Source of the DNA: Actinomycetes bacterium
GTDB lineage: Bacteria; Actinomycetota; Actinomycetes; Actinomycetales; Microbacteriaceae
Assembly: GCA_023436775.1 (NCBI GenBank)
Contig: JAEZHW010000042.1
Span: 1-26,919 of the forward strand
Direction: 5' to 3'
Length of the DNA: 26,919 bases
In this document: positions 1-6,715 of the stretch, in pieces
Layout: the number at the start of each line of letters is the position of its first letter
Numbering within the stretch: the stretch's first letter is position 1
Position numbers and translations under genes: made by a program
Notes under the pieces: model-generated
Database searches by the model: none
The model's input: the letters and a program-made list of their open reading frames with translations, nothing else
What the model was told of the DNA's origin: nothing

Positions 1-153
1 GGCAAGACCATGGGTCACGCCGGTGCCATCGTGTCCGGCTCGGCCGGTACCGCTCAGGCCAAGAAGGAGGCCCTGGAGGCCGCCGGTGTGCGCGTGGGCA
101 AGACCCCGAGCGAGACCGCAGCCCTGCGGCGCGAGGTCTACGCCGCTCGCTAA
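1..153 (+). CDS. sucD: Succinyl-CoA synthetase alpha subunit, C-terminal fragment
   Basis: Last 50 residues and stop codon of succinate-CoA ligase subunit alpha; the 5' part lies outside the window. The TCA-cycle enzyme interconverts succinyl-CoA and succinate with substrate-level phosphorylation, as a complex with SucC. The fragment begins GKTMGHAGAIVSGSAGTA, containing the GHAGAI segment whose histidine is the phosphorylated catalytic residue in the family, followed by the typical KKEALEAAGVRVGKTPSE C-terminus. The reading frame is open from base 1 to TAA at 151-153. A strong hairpin follows at 165-204, so transcription of the suc operon probably ends here. It is partial only because of the window edge. 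Confidence 0.95.
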   Translation, partial: GKTMGHAGAIVSGSAGTAQAKKEALEAAGVRVGKTPSETAALRREVYAAR

Positions 154-164
154 TTCAGCGTCAC

Positions 165-204
165 CAGCAGGCCCCCGTTCCGGTTCCCGGGCGGGGGCCT
201 GCTG
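165..204 (+). terminator. Terminator hairpin after sucD
   Basis: A perfect 13-bp inverted repeat: CAGCAGGCCCCCG at 165-177 pairs with CGGGGGCCTGCTG at 192-204 around a 14-nt loop. It starts 11 bases after the sucD stop. There is no U-tract, which is common for hairpin terminators in high-GC actinobacteria. Confidence 0.75.
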
Positions 205-255
205 CATGCTGCACGCCACGCGTTCCGGCTGCCGGGGCAGCGCCGCGGCGCGGCG

Positions 256-270
256 TAGGCTCGGAGGGTG
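256..270 (+). promoter_or_regulatory. -10 box and leaderless GTG start of the PerM-like gene
   Basis: TAGGCT at 256-261 fits the actinobacterial TAnnnT -10 consensus and lies six bases before the GTG at 268. The only purine-rich stretch (GGAGG, 263-267) touches the start codon directly, too close to act as a Shine-Dalgarno. The arrangement predicts a transcript starting at or next to the GTG. No convincing -35 was seen. Confidence 0.5.
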
Positions 271-1497
271 ATCCGCCTGCTGTCTGCCGCCCTCGGCGCC
301 CTCCAGTCCCTGGTGCTGGTGGCGATCGTGGCAGTGCCGGGGCTGCTGATTGGCAGCCTGGTCTGGGCGGTGGACTTCGGCATGGCGGGGGAGTGGAGCT
401 GGTCGTATCGCGCGGCCGCAGGCTTCTGGCTGCTCGGTCATGGCGTGCCGATCGAGATCACACTGGATCCGGCGTGGGTGGCAAGTCTGGGGCTGCCAGA
501 ATCGGCCAGTGCGCTGGTGCTCAGCCTCGCGCCGATTGGTGTGGCGCTGGTCACCGCCGTATTCGCCTTCGCCGGCGGGCGGCGCCTGACCGAACTGGCC
601 TACCCCGGCTGGGGTTTGGTCGGCGGCGTGGCTGCTGCCGGTGTGCTGGCGGCGCTGCTTGCCTGGGCGGCGAGCACCGAGGCGGCGGCCGCGAACCCGG
701 TGCGCGCTGCGCTCCAGGTCGCCTTCCTCTTCCTGATCTTCCTCGCGCTCGGCATGCGGTCCGAACAGGTGGGCGCCGGGCTGCCGCAGGGTCGAGTGTC
801 CACCTGGGTGTCCGAGCAACTCGACCGGCCGGTGGTGCGCAACCTCGCGCTCGCGCTACGGGCAGCGCTCGGTGTCGCCATGGTGTTGCTCATCGCCGGT
901 GCCGCGCTGACCTTGTTCGCCCTCGTTACCGGGTATGCCCGGGTGATGACGATGTACCAGTCGCTGCACGCCGGCGTACTCGGCGGCCTCGCGGTGACCC
1001 TAGTGCAGGCTGCGCTGATGCCTGCGGTGACGGTATGGAGTGCCGCCTGGCTGGCGGGCCCCGGATTCGTGGTGGGTACCGGCAGCGCAGTGAGCCCCTT
1101 CGGCACCGCGCTCGGGCCACTGCCGGCGCTGCCGATCTTCGGTGCCCTGCCCGAGCAGGCTCCAACGCTTGGCTTCGCCGGGCTGCTGGTGCCGGTGCTC
1201 GCCGGATTCGTGGGCGCGGCGCTGCTGCGGCGCCGCCTGGCGGGCGAGGTGGCATCCGTGCCCGGCCGGATCGGGCTGGGCGCCCTGATCGGCATATGCA
1301 GCGGCCTGGTGATGGCGGTGTTGGCTGCACTGGCGTCCGGGTCCATCGGACCTGGTCGACTGGCTGAGGTGGGGCCCGAGCCGATGCCGGTATTCCTGGC
1401 CGTGACCGTCCTCGCCGGCGTGGGAGCGATCGCTGCCCTGGCTACCCCGCTGCGAGAGCGCCGAAGCGAGACTGAGGAGTCCTTCGCTGCACGCTAG
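268..1497 (+). CDS. perM: DUF6350 / PerM-like polytopic membrane protein
   Basis: 409-residue, very hydrophobic protein with many predicted membrane segments separated by short loops, for example the first at about residues 9-33 and others around 85-105, 115-135, 145-160, 190-220, 310-325 and 370-395. The C-terminus is charged (RERRSETEESFAAR). I assign it to the DUF6350 family mainly from its position: the mycobacterial PerM gene lies in the same place, directly upstream of purN and purH. PerM is reported to support cell division there. No catalytic motif is visible. The GTG at 268 is chosen because a -10 box sits six bases upstream. The stop codon TAG (1495-1497) is also the first three bases of the probable purN -10 box. 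The family assignment is fairly secure; the division role is inferred from the homologue. Confidence 0.75.
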   Translation: MIRLLSAALGALQSLVLVAIVAVPGLLIGSLVWAVDFGMAGEWSWSYRAAAGFWLLGHGVPIEITLDPAWVASLGLPESASALVLSLAPIGVALVTAVFAFAGGRRLTELAYPGWGLVGGVAAAGVLAALLAWAASTEAAAANPVRAALQVAFLFLIFLALGMRSEQVGAGLPQGRVSTWVSEQLDRPVVRNLALALRAALGVAMVLLIAGAALTLFALVTGYARVMTMYQSLHAGVLGGLAVTLVQAALMPAVTVWSAAWLAGPGFVVGTGSAVSPFGTALGPLPALPIFGALPEQAPTLGFAGLLVPVLAGFVGAALLRRRLAGEVASVPGRIGLGALIGICSGLVMAVLAALASGSIGPGRLAEVGPEPMPVFLAVTVLAGVGAIAALATPLRERRSETEESFAAR

Positions 1498-1510
1498 GCT
1501 GGAAGGCGTG
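1495..1510 (+). promoter_or_regulatory. -10 box overlapping the perM stop; leaderless purN start
   Basis: TAGGCT at 1495-1500 is followed by seven bases (GGAAGGC) and then the purN GTG at 1508. The TAG of the -10 box is the stop codon of the preceding gene. The purines at 1501-1505 could instead be a weak ribosome binding site, but the spacing of two bases is too short for a good one. Confidence 0.45.
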
Positions 1511-2134
1511 CTTCGCGTCGCCGTACTCATCTCTGGAAGCGGCTCCAACCTCCGAGCCCTCCTCGAGGCCCAGCCGTCCTACGACCACAGCTTCCAGATC
1601 GTTGGAGTGCTGAGCGACCTGGACACGTCCGGGCTGGAGCACGCGCGCGAATTCGGGGTCCCGACCACGATCGTGCCACCGCGCGACTATGCCGACCGCG
1701 CCTCGTGGGGTGACGCCCTGGTGCAGGCGATCGAGGCCTATCAGCCCGACCTGGTGGTCGGTGCCGGCTTCATGCGGATCATCCCGCCGAATGCGGTCGC
1801 AGCGCTGTTCCCGCGCCTGATCAACACGCACCCTTCCCTGTTGCCGAACTTCCCCGGAGCCCACGCGGTGCGCGATGCCCTCGCCGCCGGTGCCAGCGAG
1901 ACCGGGGTCACCGTCCACGTGATCGACGAAGGCGTCGATACCGGACCGATCATCGAACAGCGCAGCCTCCCCATTGCCGACGGCGAGTCCGAGGCTGATC
2001 TGCACGAGCGCATCAAGGTGATCGAGCGCAGTCTGCTGGCTAGCGTTGTCGACGGCATTGCTGTTGGCCGGATCAATCTCGCCGAAATCGTCGCCGCACG
2101 CAGCGGCGCCCAGCCGGAAGGAATCGACGCGTGA
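1508..2134 (+). CDS. purN: Phosphoribosylglycinamide formyltransferase (GART)
   Basis: 208 residues, the usual length for PurN. It transfers the formyl group of 10-formyl-THF to glycinamide ribonucleotide, step 3 of de novo purine synthesis, in the cytosol. The N-terminus MLRVAVLISGSGSNLRALLE is the phosphate-binding start of the family. The catalytic segment LINTHPSLLPNFPGAHA contains the Asn and His of the active site, and the catalytic Asp lies in VIDEGVDTGPII. The GTG at 1508 gives the exact family N-terminus. The gene overlaps purH by four bases (GTGA, 2131-2134), so the two are translationally coupled and supply consecutive formyl-transfer steps of the same pathway. Confidence 0.97.
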   Translation: MLRVAVLISGSGSNLRALLEAQPSYDHSFQIVGVLSDLDTSGLEHAREFGVPTTIVPPRDYADRASWGDALVQAIEAYQPDLVVGAGFMRIIPPNAVAALFPRLINTHPSLLPNFPGAHAVRDALAAGASETGVTVHVIDEGVDTGPIIEQRSLPIADGESEADLHERIKVIERSLLASVVDGIAVGRINLAEIVAARSGAQPEGIDA

Positions 2135-3756
2135 GCGTAGCAAGCATCGACCCCGCCCTCTACCGCGAGCGGGACATCATCCCGATTCGCCGGGCGCTGA
2201 TCTCGGTCAGTGACAAGACGGGACTGCTGGAACTGGCGGGCGCGCTGTCGGCCGCTGGCGTCGAACTCGTCTCGACCGGCTCCACCGCCAAGACCATCGC
2301 GGACGCTGGCTACGCCGTCACCGAGGTGAGCCAGGTCACTGGCTTTCCCGAGTCGCTCGACGGCCGGGTCAAGACCCTGCACCCCTCAATCCACGCAGGT
2401 CTGCTGGCGGATCTGCGGCTGGAGCACCACGAGGCGCAGCTCGCCGAGCTCGGCGTCGCCCCGTTCGAACTCGTGGTCGTGAACCTCTACCCCTTCGTGC
2501 AGACCGTGGCCAGCGGTGCGGACGCGGCCACCGTGATCGAGAACGTGGACATCGGCGGCCCGGCCATGGTGCGCGCCTCGGCGAAGAACCACGCCAATGT
2601 GGCGATCGTGGTCTCGCCGGCGAACTACCCGCAGATCATTGCTGCACTCGCTGCTGGTGGCACCTCGCTGGCGCAGCGTCAGCGCCTCGCCGCCGAGGCC
2701 TTCGCGCACACCGCCGCCTACGACACCGCCGTGTCGAGCTGGTTCGCTGAGAACCTGGCTGGCCGCCCGGCCGCCGCCGCTAGCGAGGACCACGCTTGGG
2801 CGCCGACCGTGCGCGTCGGTGGCAAGCTGGCCAGCGTCCTGCGCTACGGCGAGAACTCGCACCAGCAGGCCGCGCTGTACGTGGACGACCGCGTGCCTGG
2901 CATCGCGCAGGCCGAGCAGTTGCACGGCAAGGAAATGTCGTACAACAACTACGTGGACGCGGATGCCGCGCTGCGTGCCGCCTACGACTTCAGCGAGCCG
3001 GCGGTCGCGATCATCAAGCACGCGAACCCCTGCGGCATCGCCGTTGCGGCCGCGGACGCCGCGGACCCGATCGCGGATGCGCATGCCCGTGCACACGCCT
3101 GCGACCCGGTGTCGGCCTTCGGCGGCGTGATTGCCGCGAACCGACCGATCTCGGTGAAGGCGGCCGAGGCGATCGCAGAGATCTTCACCGAGGTGGTCGT
3201 GGCACCGGGCTACGAGCCCGGTGCGCTGGAAATCCTGCAGGCCAAGAAGAACATTCGACTGCTGGTGCTGCCGGCTGGCTACGCCCGCGACGAGCTCGAG
3301 GTGAAGCAGATTAGCGGTGGCGTGCTCGTGCAGCAGGCCGACCGTATCGACGCCGAGGGCGACGACCCGCAGACCTGGACCCTGGCCGCTGGCGAGCCGG
3401 CGGACGCCGCCACCCTCGCGGACCTCGCGTTCGCGTGGCGTGCGGTGCGCGCGGTGAAGTCGAACGCAATCCTGCTGGCCAAGGACGGCGCCTCGGTGGG
3501 CGTCGGCATGGGTCAGGTGAACCGGGTGGACTCGTGCCGCCTGGCGGTCAGCCGAGCCGGGGAGCGTGCCGCGGGGTCGGTGGCGGCCTCGGACGCCTTC
3601 TTCCCGTTCGCGGATGGCCTCGAAATTCTGCTCGAGGGTGGCGTGCGCGCCGTCGTCCAGCCCGGCGGCTCCGTCCGCGATGAAGAAGTGATCGCCGCCG
3701 CCCAGCGCGCCGGCGTGACCCTGTACCTCACCGGTACGCGGCACTTCTTCCACTAA
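2131..3756 (+). CDS. purH: Bifunctional AICAR formyltransferase / IMP cyclohydrolase
   Basis: 541 residues, full length. It catalyses the last two purine steps: formylation of AICAR by 10-formyl-THF, then cyclisation to IMP. The N-terminal IMP cyclohydrolase domain (about residues 18-200) shows RRALISVSDKTGL, VSTGSTAKTI, SLDGRVKTLHP and VVVNLYPF. The C-terminal AICARFT domain contains the catalytic KHANPCGIA, the DPVSAFGGVIA segment and the terminal LTGTRHFFH. The GTG start at 2131 overlaps the purN stop, with GGAAGGA at 2116-2122 as ribosome binding site eight bases upstream. The terminator that follows is shared with the convergent acetyltransferase gene. AICAR monophosphate, its substrate, is the precursor of the ZTP sensed by the riboswitch at 15217. 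Confidence 0.98.
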   Translation: MSVASIDPALYRERDIIPIRRALISVSDKTGLLELAGALSAAGVELVSTGSTAKTIADAGYAVTEVSQVTGFPESLDGRVKTLHPSIHAGLLADLRLEHHEAQLAELGVAPFELVVVNLYPFVQTVASGADAATVIENVDIGGPAMVRASAKNHANVAIVVSPANYPQIIAALAAGGTSLAQRQRLAAEAFAHTAAYDTAVSSWFAENLAGRPAAAASEDHAWAPTVRVGGKLASVLRYGENSHQQAALYVDDRVPGIAQAEQLHGKEMSYNNYVDADAALRAAYDFSEPAVAIIKHANPCGIAVAAADAADPIADAHARAHACDPVSAFGGVIAANRPISVKAAEAIAEIFTEVVVAPGYEPGALEILQAKKNIRLLVLPAGYARDELEVKQISGGVLVQQADRIDAEGDDPQTWTLAAGEPADAATLADLAFAWRAVRAVKSNAILLAKDGASVGVGMGQVNRVDSCRLAVSRAGERAAGSVAASDAFFPFADGLEILLEGGVRAVVQPGGSVRDEEVIAAAQRAGVTLYLTGTRHFFH

Positions 3757-3773
3757 GCACAGGGCAAGCGTGG

Positions 3774-3797
3774 GGCCAGCACTGACCAGTGCTGGCC
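3774..3797. terminator. Bidirectional terminator between purH and the GNAT gene
   Basis: GGCCAGCACTG (3774-3784) and CAGTGCTGGCC (3787-3797) form a near-continuous 24-base palindrome; a hairpin with a short TGAC-like loop is possible on either strand. It lies 17 bases after the purH stop and 8 bases beyond the stop of the opposing gene, so it can serve both. Confidence 0.8.
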
Positions 3798-3805
3798 TCG
3801 CTGCG

Positions 3806-4258
3806 TTAGAGCCGCAGCTCGCCGACCACGTCGCCGAATTCGCCTTCGCCCACGGGGTTGAAGCCGAGGTGGAGGAAGAAGTTTTCGGGTCCGTCGTCGC
3901 CACGTTCCCACAGCACGGTCACGCGGTCGAAGCCGCGGCTGCGGGCCTCCTCGGCGAGGGAGCGAACCGCGAAGCGACCGACGCCTCGGCCCTGTGAGTC
4001 GGCATCCACGTGGATGCGCCAGAGGATGCTGCGGAATTCTTCCCGCGGTTGCTCCGGATCGAAGTTGGCGCGCACAAATGCGACGACTCGGTCGTCCGCG
4101 CGTACCACCTTCGCCCAGACCGAGTCCGGCGTGACGAGCCCCTCCATTGCCGCATACCCCTCCGGCTGCAGGAACTCTGCCTGGCCGGGCTTCAGCGTGA
4201 GCCGATTGGCTTGCGACGCGTTTTCGGGTCCCAGATCTTCCAGTTGCAGTTCCGTCAT
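3806..4258 (-). CDS. GNAT-family N-acetyltransferase
   Basis: 150 residues with the GNAT fold signature. RSILWRIHVDADSQGRGVGR (about residues 77-96) holds strand beta-4 and the acetyl-CoA pyrophosphate-binding loop Q-x-x-G-x-G. The C-terminal part ENFFLHLGFNPVGEG has the family's Phe-x-x-x-x-GF motif. The acceptor substrate cannot be read from the sequence. The ATG at 4258 gives a normal-length N-terminus (MTELQLEDLGPE). The frame stays open upstream through 5437 antisense to icd, but that part has shadow-ORF composition and is not included. The gene is convergent with purH and divergent from icd. Confidence 0.85.
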   Translation of the reverse strand: MTELQLEDLGPENASQANRLTLKPGQAEFLQPEGYAAMEGLVTPDSVWAKVVRADDRVVAFVRANFDPEQPREEFRSILWRIHVDADSQGRGVGRFAVRSLAEEARSRGFDRVTVLWERGDDGPENFFLHLGFNPVGEGEFGDVVGELRL

Positions 4259-4326
4259 GTGCTCAGGGTAGTCCTTCCGGACAGGGGTGTCCCGGCGAAT
4301 TTTCTGGCAATGTCCCGCTCGAAGTC

Positions 4327-4407
4327 TCTCGACATCGAGATACTTCTGCGAGCCAGGTAGACTGAACGGTGGCCGTCCGATTGGCCGGCAGGTACGAATC
4401 CCAGGAG
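4327..4407 (+). promoter_or_regulatory. Probable icd promoter with inverted repeat, and RBS
   Basis: A TAGACT -10 box lies at 4358-4363. Seventeen bases before it is TCGAGA (4335-4340), the right arm of an inverted repeat TCTCGA-CA-TCGAGA (4327-4340), so a dimeric regulator binding there would cover the -35 region. The leader is about 45 bases and carries AGGAG at 4403-4407, seven bases before the GTG at 4415. The -35 assignment is weak; the -10 box and RBS are good. Confidence 0.5.
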
Positions 4408-4414
4408 TGACGCA

Positions 4415-5629
4415 GTGGCGAAGATCAAGGTTGAGGGAACCGTCGTTGAACTCGACGGCGACGAGATGACCCGCATTATTTGGCAGTTCATCAAGGACCG
4501 TCTGATTCACCCCTACCTCGACATCAACCTCGAGTACTACGACCTCGGCATCGAGCACCGCGACGCCACTGACGACCAGGTCACCATCGACGCCGCGAAG
4601 GCGATCCAGAAGCACGGTGTTGGCGTCAAGTGCGCCACCATCACCCCGGACGAGGCCCGCGTTGCCGAGTTCGGCCTGAAGAAGATGTGGAAGAGCCCGA
4701 ACGGCACCATCCGCAACATCCTCGGTGGTGTGATCTTCCGCGAGCCGATCATCATCTCGAACATCCCGCGTCTGGTTCCGGGCTGGAACAAGCCGATCAT
4801 CGTCGGCCGTCACGCCTTCGGTGACCAGTACCGCGCCACCGACTTCGTCTTTGACGGCCCGGGCACCCTGACCATTAGCTTCCAGCCGGAGGACGGCTCG
4901 GAGGCGCAGTCCTTCGAGGTCTACCAGGCTCCGGCCGGTGGTGTCGCCATGGCGATGTACAACCAGGACGAGTCCATCCGCGACTTCGCCCGCGCCTCGT
5001 TCAACTACGGTCTGGCCCGCAACTACCCGGTCTACCTGTCGACCAAGAACACGATCCTGAAGGCCTACGACGGCCGCTTCAAGGACCTGTTCCAGGAAGT
5101 GTTCGACACCGAGTTCGCTGACAAGTTCGCCGAGGCCGGCATCACCTACGAGCACCGCCTCATCGACGACATGGTCGCCTCCGCCCTCAAGTGGGAGGGT
5201 GGCTATGTCTGGGCCTGCAAGAACTACGACGGCGACGTGCAGTCGGACACCGTGGCCCAGGGCTTCGGCTCGCTGGGTCTGATGACCTCGGTGCTGACCA
5301 CCCCGGACGGCAAGGTAGTCGAGGCTGAGGCCGCCCACGGTACCGTGACCCGTCACTACCGTCAGCACCAGGCTGGCAAGCCGACCTCGACCAACCCGAT
5401 CGCTTCGATCTTCGCCTGGACCCGTGGCCTGGCCCACCGTGGCAAGCTCGATGGCAACCAGGAACTGATCGACTTCTCGCTCACGCTTGAGGACGTCGTC
5501 ATCAAGACGGTCGAGTCGGGCGCCATGACCAAGGACCTCGCGGTCCTGGTTGGTCCGGACCAGCCGTACCAGACCACCGAAGAGTTCCTGCAGACCATCG
5601 CAGCGAACCTCGAGGCGCGCCTGGCCTAA
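4415..5629 (+). CDS. icd: NADP-dependent isocitrate dehydrogenase (homodimeric, eukaryote-like type)
   Basis: 404 residues, the length of the type II homodimeric IDH shared by some bacteria and eukaryotes rather than the E. coli type or the ~740-residue monomeric type. It oxidatively decarboxylates isocitrate to 2-oxoglutarate, making NADPH. Family landmarks: MAKIKVEGTVVELDGDEMTR at the N-terminus, the isocitrate-binding KSPNGTIRN with its Ser/Asn, IIVGRHAFGDQYRATDF, the metal-binding Asp in HRLIDDMVA, and the NADP-binding AAHGTVTRHYR followed by TSTNPIASIFAW. The GTG at 4415 is supported by AGGAG seven bases upstream. The gene is monocistronic: it has its own promoter region and a strong terminator follows. 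Confidence 0.97.
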   Translation: MAKIKVEGTVVELDGDEMTRIIWQFIKDRLIHPYLDINLEYYDLGIEHRDATDDQVTIDAAKAIQKHGVGVKCATITPDEARVAEFGLKKMWKSPNGTIRNILGGVIFREPIIISNIPRLVPGWNKPIIVGRHAFGDQYRATDFVFDGPGTLTISFQPEDGSEAQSFEVYQAPAGGVAMAMYNQDESIRDFARASFNYGLARNYPVYLSTKNTILKAYDGRFKDLFQEVFDTEFADKFAEAGITYEHRLIDDMVASALKWEGGYVWACKNYDGDVQSDTVAQGFGSLGLMTSVLTTPDGKVVEAEAAHGTVTRHYRQHQAGKPTSTNPIASIFAWTRGLAHRGKLDGNQELIDFSLTLEDVVIKTVESGAMTKDLAVLVGPDQPYQTTEEFLQTIAANLEARLA

Positions 5630-5642
5630 GCGTTCCGCTTCG

Positions 5643-5672
5643 ACGGGCCTCCACCTTCGGGTGGGGGCCCGT
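5643..5672 (+). terminator. Terminator hairpin after icd
   Basis: ACGGGCCTCCACC (5643-5655) pairs with GGTGGGGGCCCGT (5660-5672), 13 bp with one G-T pair, closed by a stable TTCG tetraloop. It begins 13 bases after the icd stop and is followed by a mildly T-containing stretch. Confidence 0.85.
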
Positions 5673-5756
5673 TGCCATTGCTGGGACGGACAGGTCCCTG
5701 GCCGCAGGCGCGCGAGGGTCGCGGCCTAGGTCGCGAGCGCAGGGTTCAGCGAGGCG

Positions 5757-6161
5757 CTACGCGCGTTCCAGCGCGAACCGGAAGCCGGTAATCTCGCTCG
5801 GCGCGATCTCGACGTAGACGTACTTCTCGGTCGGCACCCATGGCCGCAGGTTCAGCGCGTCGACGGCCGCGATTTCGGCCTCGGTGTCGAGCTGGCGGGC
5901 AGTGCCCTTCACCACGACGCTCCATGCCTCGCGCTCGTTGTGGAAGTCGGACTGGAAGGCGACGTGTGAGTTCACCGTCAGGCCCAGCAGCTTGTTGCCG
6001 GGCGCAGTGCGGAAGTACACCTTGCCGTCACCGACGACGTAGTTGAGGGGGAAGATCTCGGGGCGACCACCCACCGCAATCGCCAGCCGACCGAGCGTGC
6101 TGCTGGCCAGCAGGCGGAAGGATTCGGCTTCGTCGAGGCGGGTCACGATGTCGCTGCTCAT
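5757..6161 (-). CDS. Pyridoxamine 5'-phosphate oxidase-family split-barrel protein
   Basis: 134 residues. The N-terminus MSSDIVTRLDEAESFRLLAS followed by LGRLAIAVGGRPEIFPLNYV is typical of the small FMN/F420-binding split-barrel proteins of the PNPOx-like superfamily (Pyridox_ox_2-like). The middle contains KVYFRTAPGNKL, the basic loop that usually contacts the flavin phosphate, and the C-terminus VYVEIAPSEITGFRF completes the barrel. The cofactor and substrate are not predictable; true pyridoxamine-phosphate oxidase is unlikely because the protein is too short. The ATG at 6161 is preceded on the minus strand by GGAGAATGGAGGC, giving a usable RBS. It stands alone, divergent from the lipoprotein gene. 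Confidence 0.85.
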   Translation of the reverse strand: MSSDIVTRLDEAESFRLLASSTLGRLAIAVGGRPEIFPLNYVVGDGKVYFRTAPGNKLLGLTVNSHVAFQSDFHNEREAWSVVVKGTARQLDTEAEIAAVDALNLRPWVPTEKYVYVEIAPSEITGFRFALERA

Positions 6162-6307
6162 GCCTCCATTCTCCCACCGGCGCTGCGCGATCAGCCTGCA
6201 ACGTTGCCCGTGCCGTTGCGCCCAATTCTGGGGGAGTGGCCCGCCTCGATATGCTGGAGCGAGGCACCCCGTCCATCGCGGCGGGCCAACACACTTGGGA
6301 GTTCTCC

Positions 6308-6715
6308 ATGCGAAGCACGTCGCGTCTTGCTCTGGCGAGCGGTCTGGCACTGACCCTCGCCCTGACCGGCTGCGCTGCTGGCCAGACCGTCGAAGAGGCC
6401 TGCGCAATCGCCGCGAACGTCTCGCGTGACGTCGTCAGCGACATCGTGGAGGCGATCGAGAAGGCGGTTGAGGAGGCTCCGGACGACCCGCAGGTGGCGG
6501 CGGATGCGCTCGGTCAGGCCAAGGGGCTGTGGACGCCAGCGATCGAGGCGGTGTCGAACGAGGACGTGAAGGCGGCGCTGGAAGCGGCCAACGCGGGCTT
6601 CGACCGCTACATCACCTCGGCGCAGGAAGCGCTGGTCGCGGGCAACTTGGACGCAATGTCGGACACGAGCGAGCTGCAAGCGGCCACGGCGGAACTGTCG
6701 GGACTCTGCGCTTAG
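6308..6715 (+). CDS. Small secreted lipoprotein, unknown function
   Basis: 135 residues. Residues 1-20 form a classic lipoprotein signal peptide: two arginines (MRSTSR), a hydrophobic core LALASGLALTLAL and the lipobox LTGC, so the mature protein would be lipidated at that Cys and anchored outside the membrane. The remainder is acidic, rich in Ala and Glu, and probably all helical; it contains two further cysteines (EEACAIA near the start and GLCA at the very end) that could form a disulphide. I do not recognise the family. The ATG at 6308 is chosen because it starts the signal peptide and has GGGAG six bases upstream; a longer in-frame GTG start at 6236 would spoil the signal. Its stop codon overlaps the stop of the opposing gene by four bases. 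Confidence 0.75.
   Translation: MRSTSRLALASGLALTLALTGCAAGQTVEEACAIAANVSRDVVSDIVEAIEKAVEEAPDDPQVAADALGQAKGLWTPAIEAVSNEDVKAALEAANAGFDRYITSAQEALVAGNLDAMSDTSELQAATAELSGLCA

Noticed and set aside
2386..3903. Long open frame antisense to purH (505 codons)
   Set aside because: It mirrors the codon structure of purH, is rich in Arg, His and Gly, and matches no family. Such frames are expected opposite high-GC genes.
4259..5437. In-frame upstream extension of the GNAT acetyltransferase antisense to icd
   Set aside because: The GNAT domain starts at the ATG at 4258. The extension is composed of Val/Asp/Gly-rich shadow sequence opposite icd and lies beyond the icd promoter.
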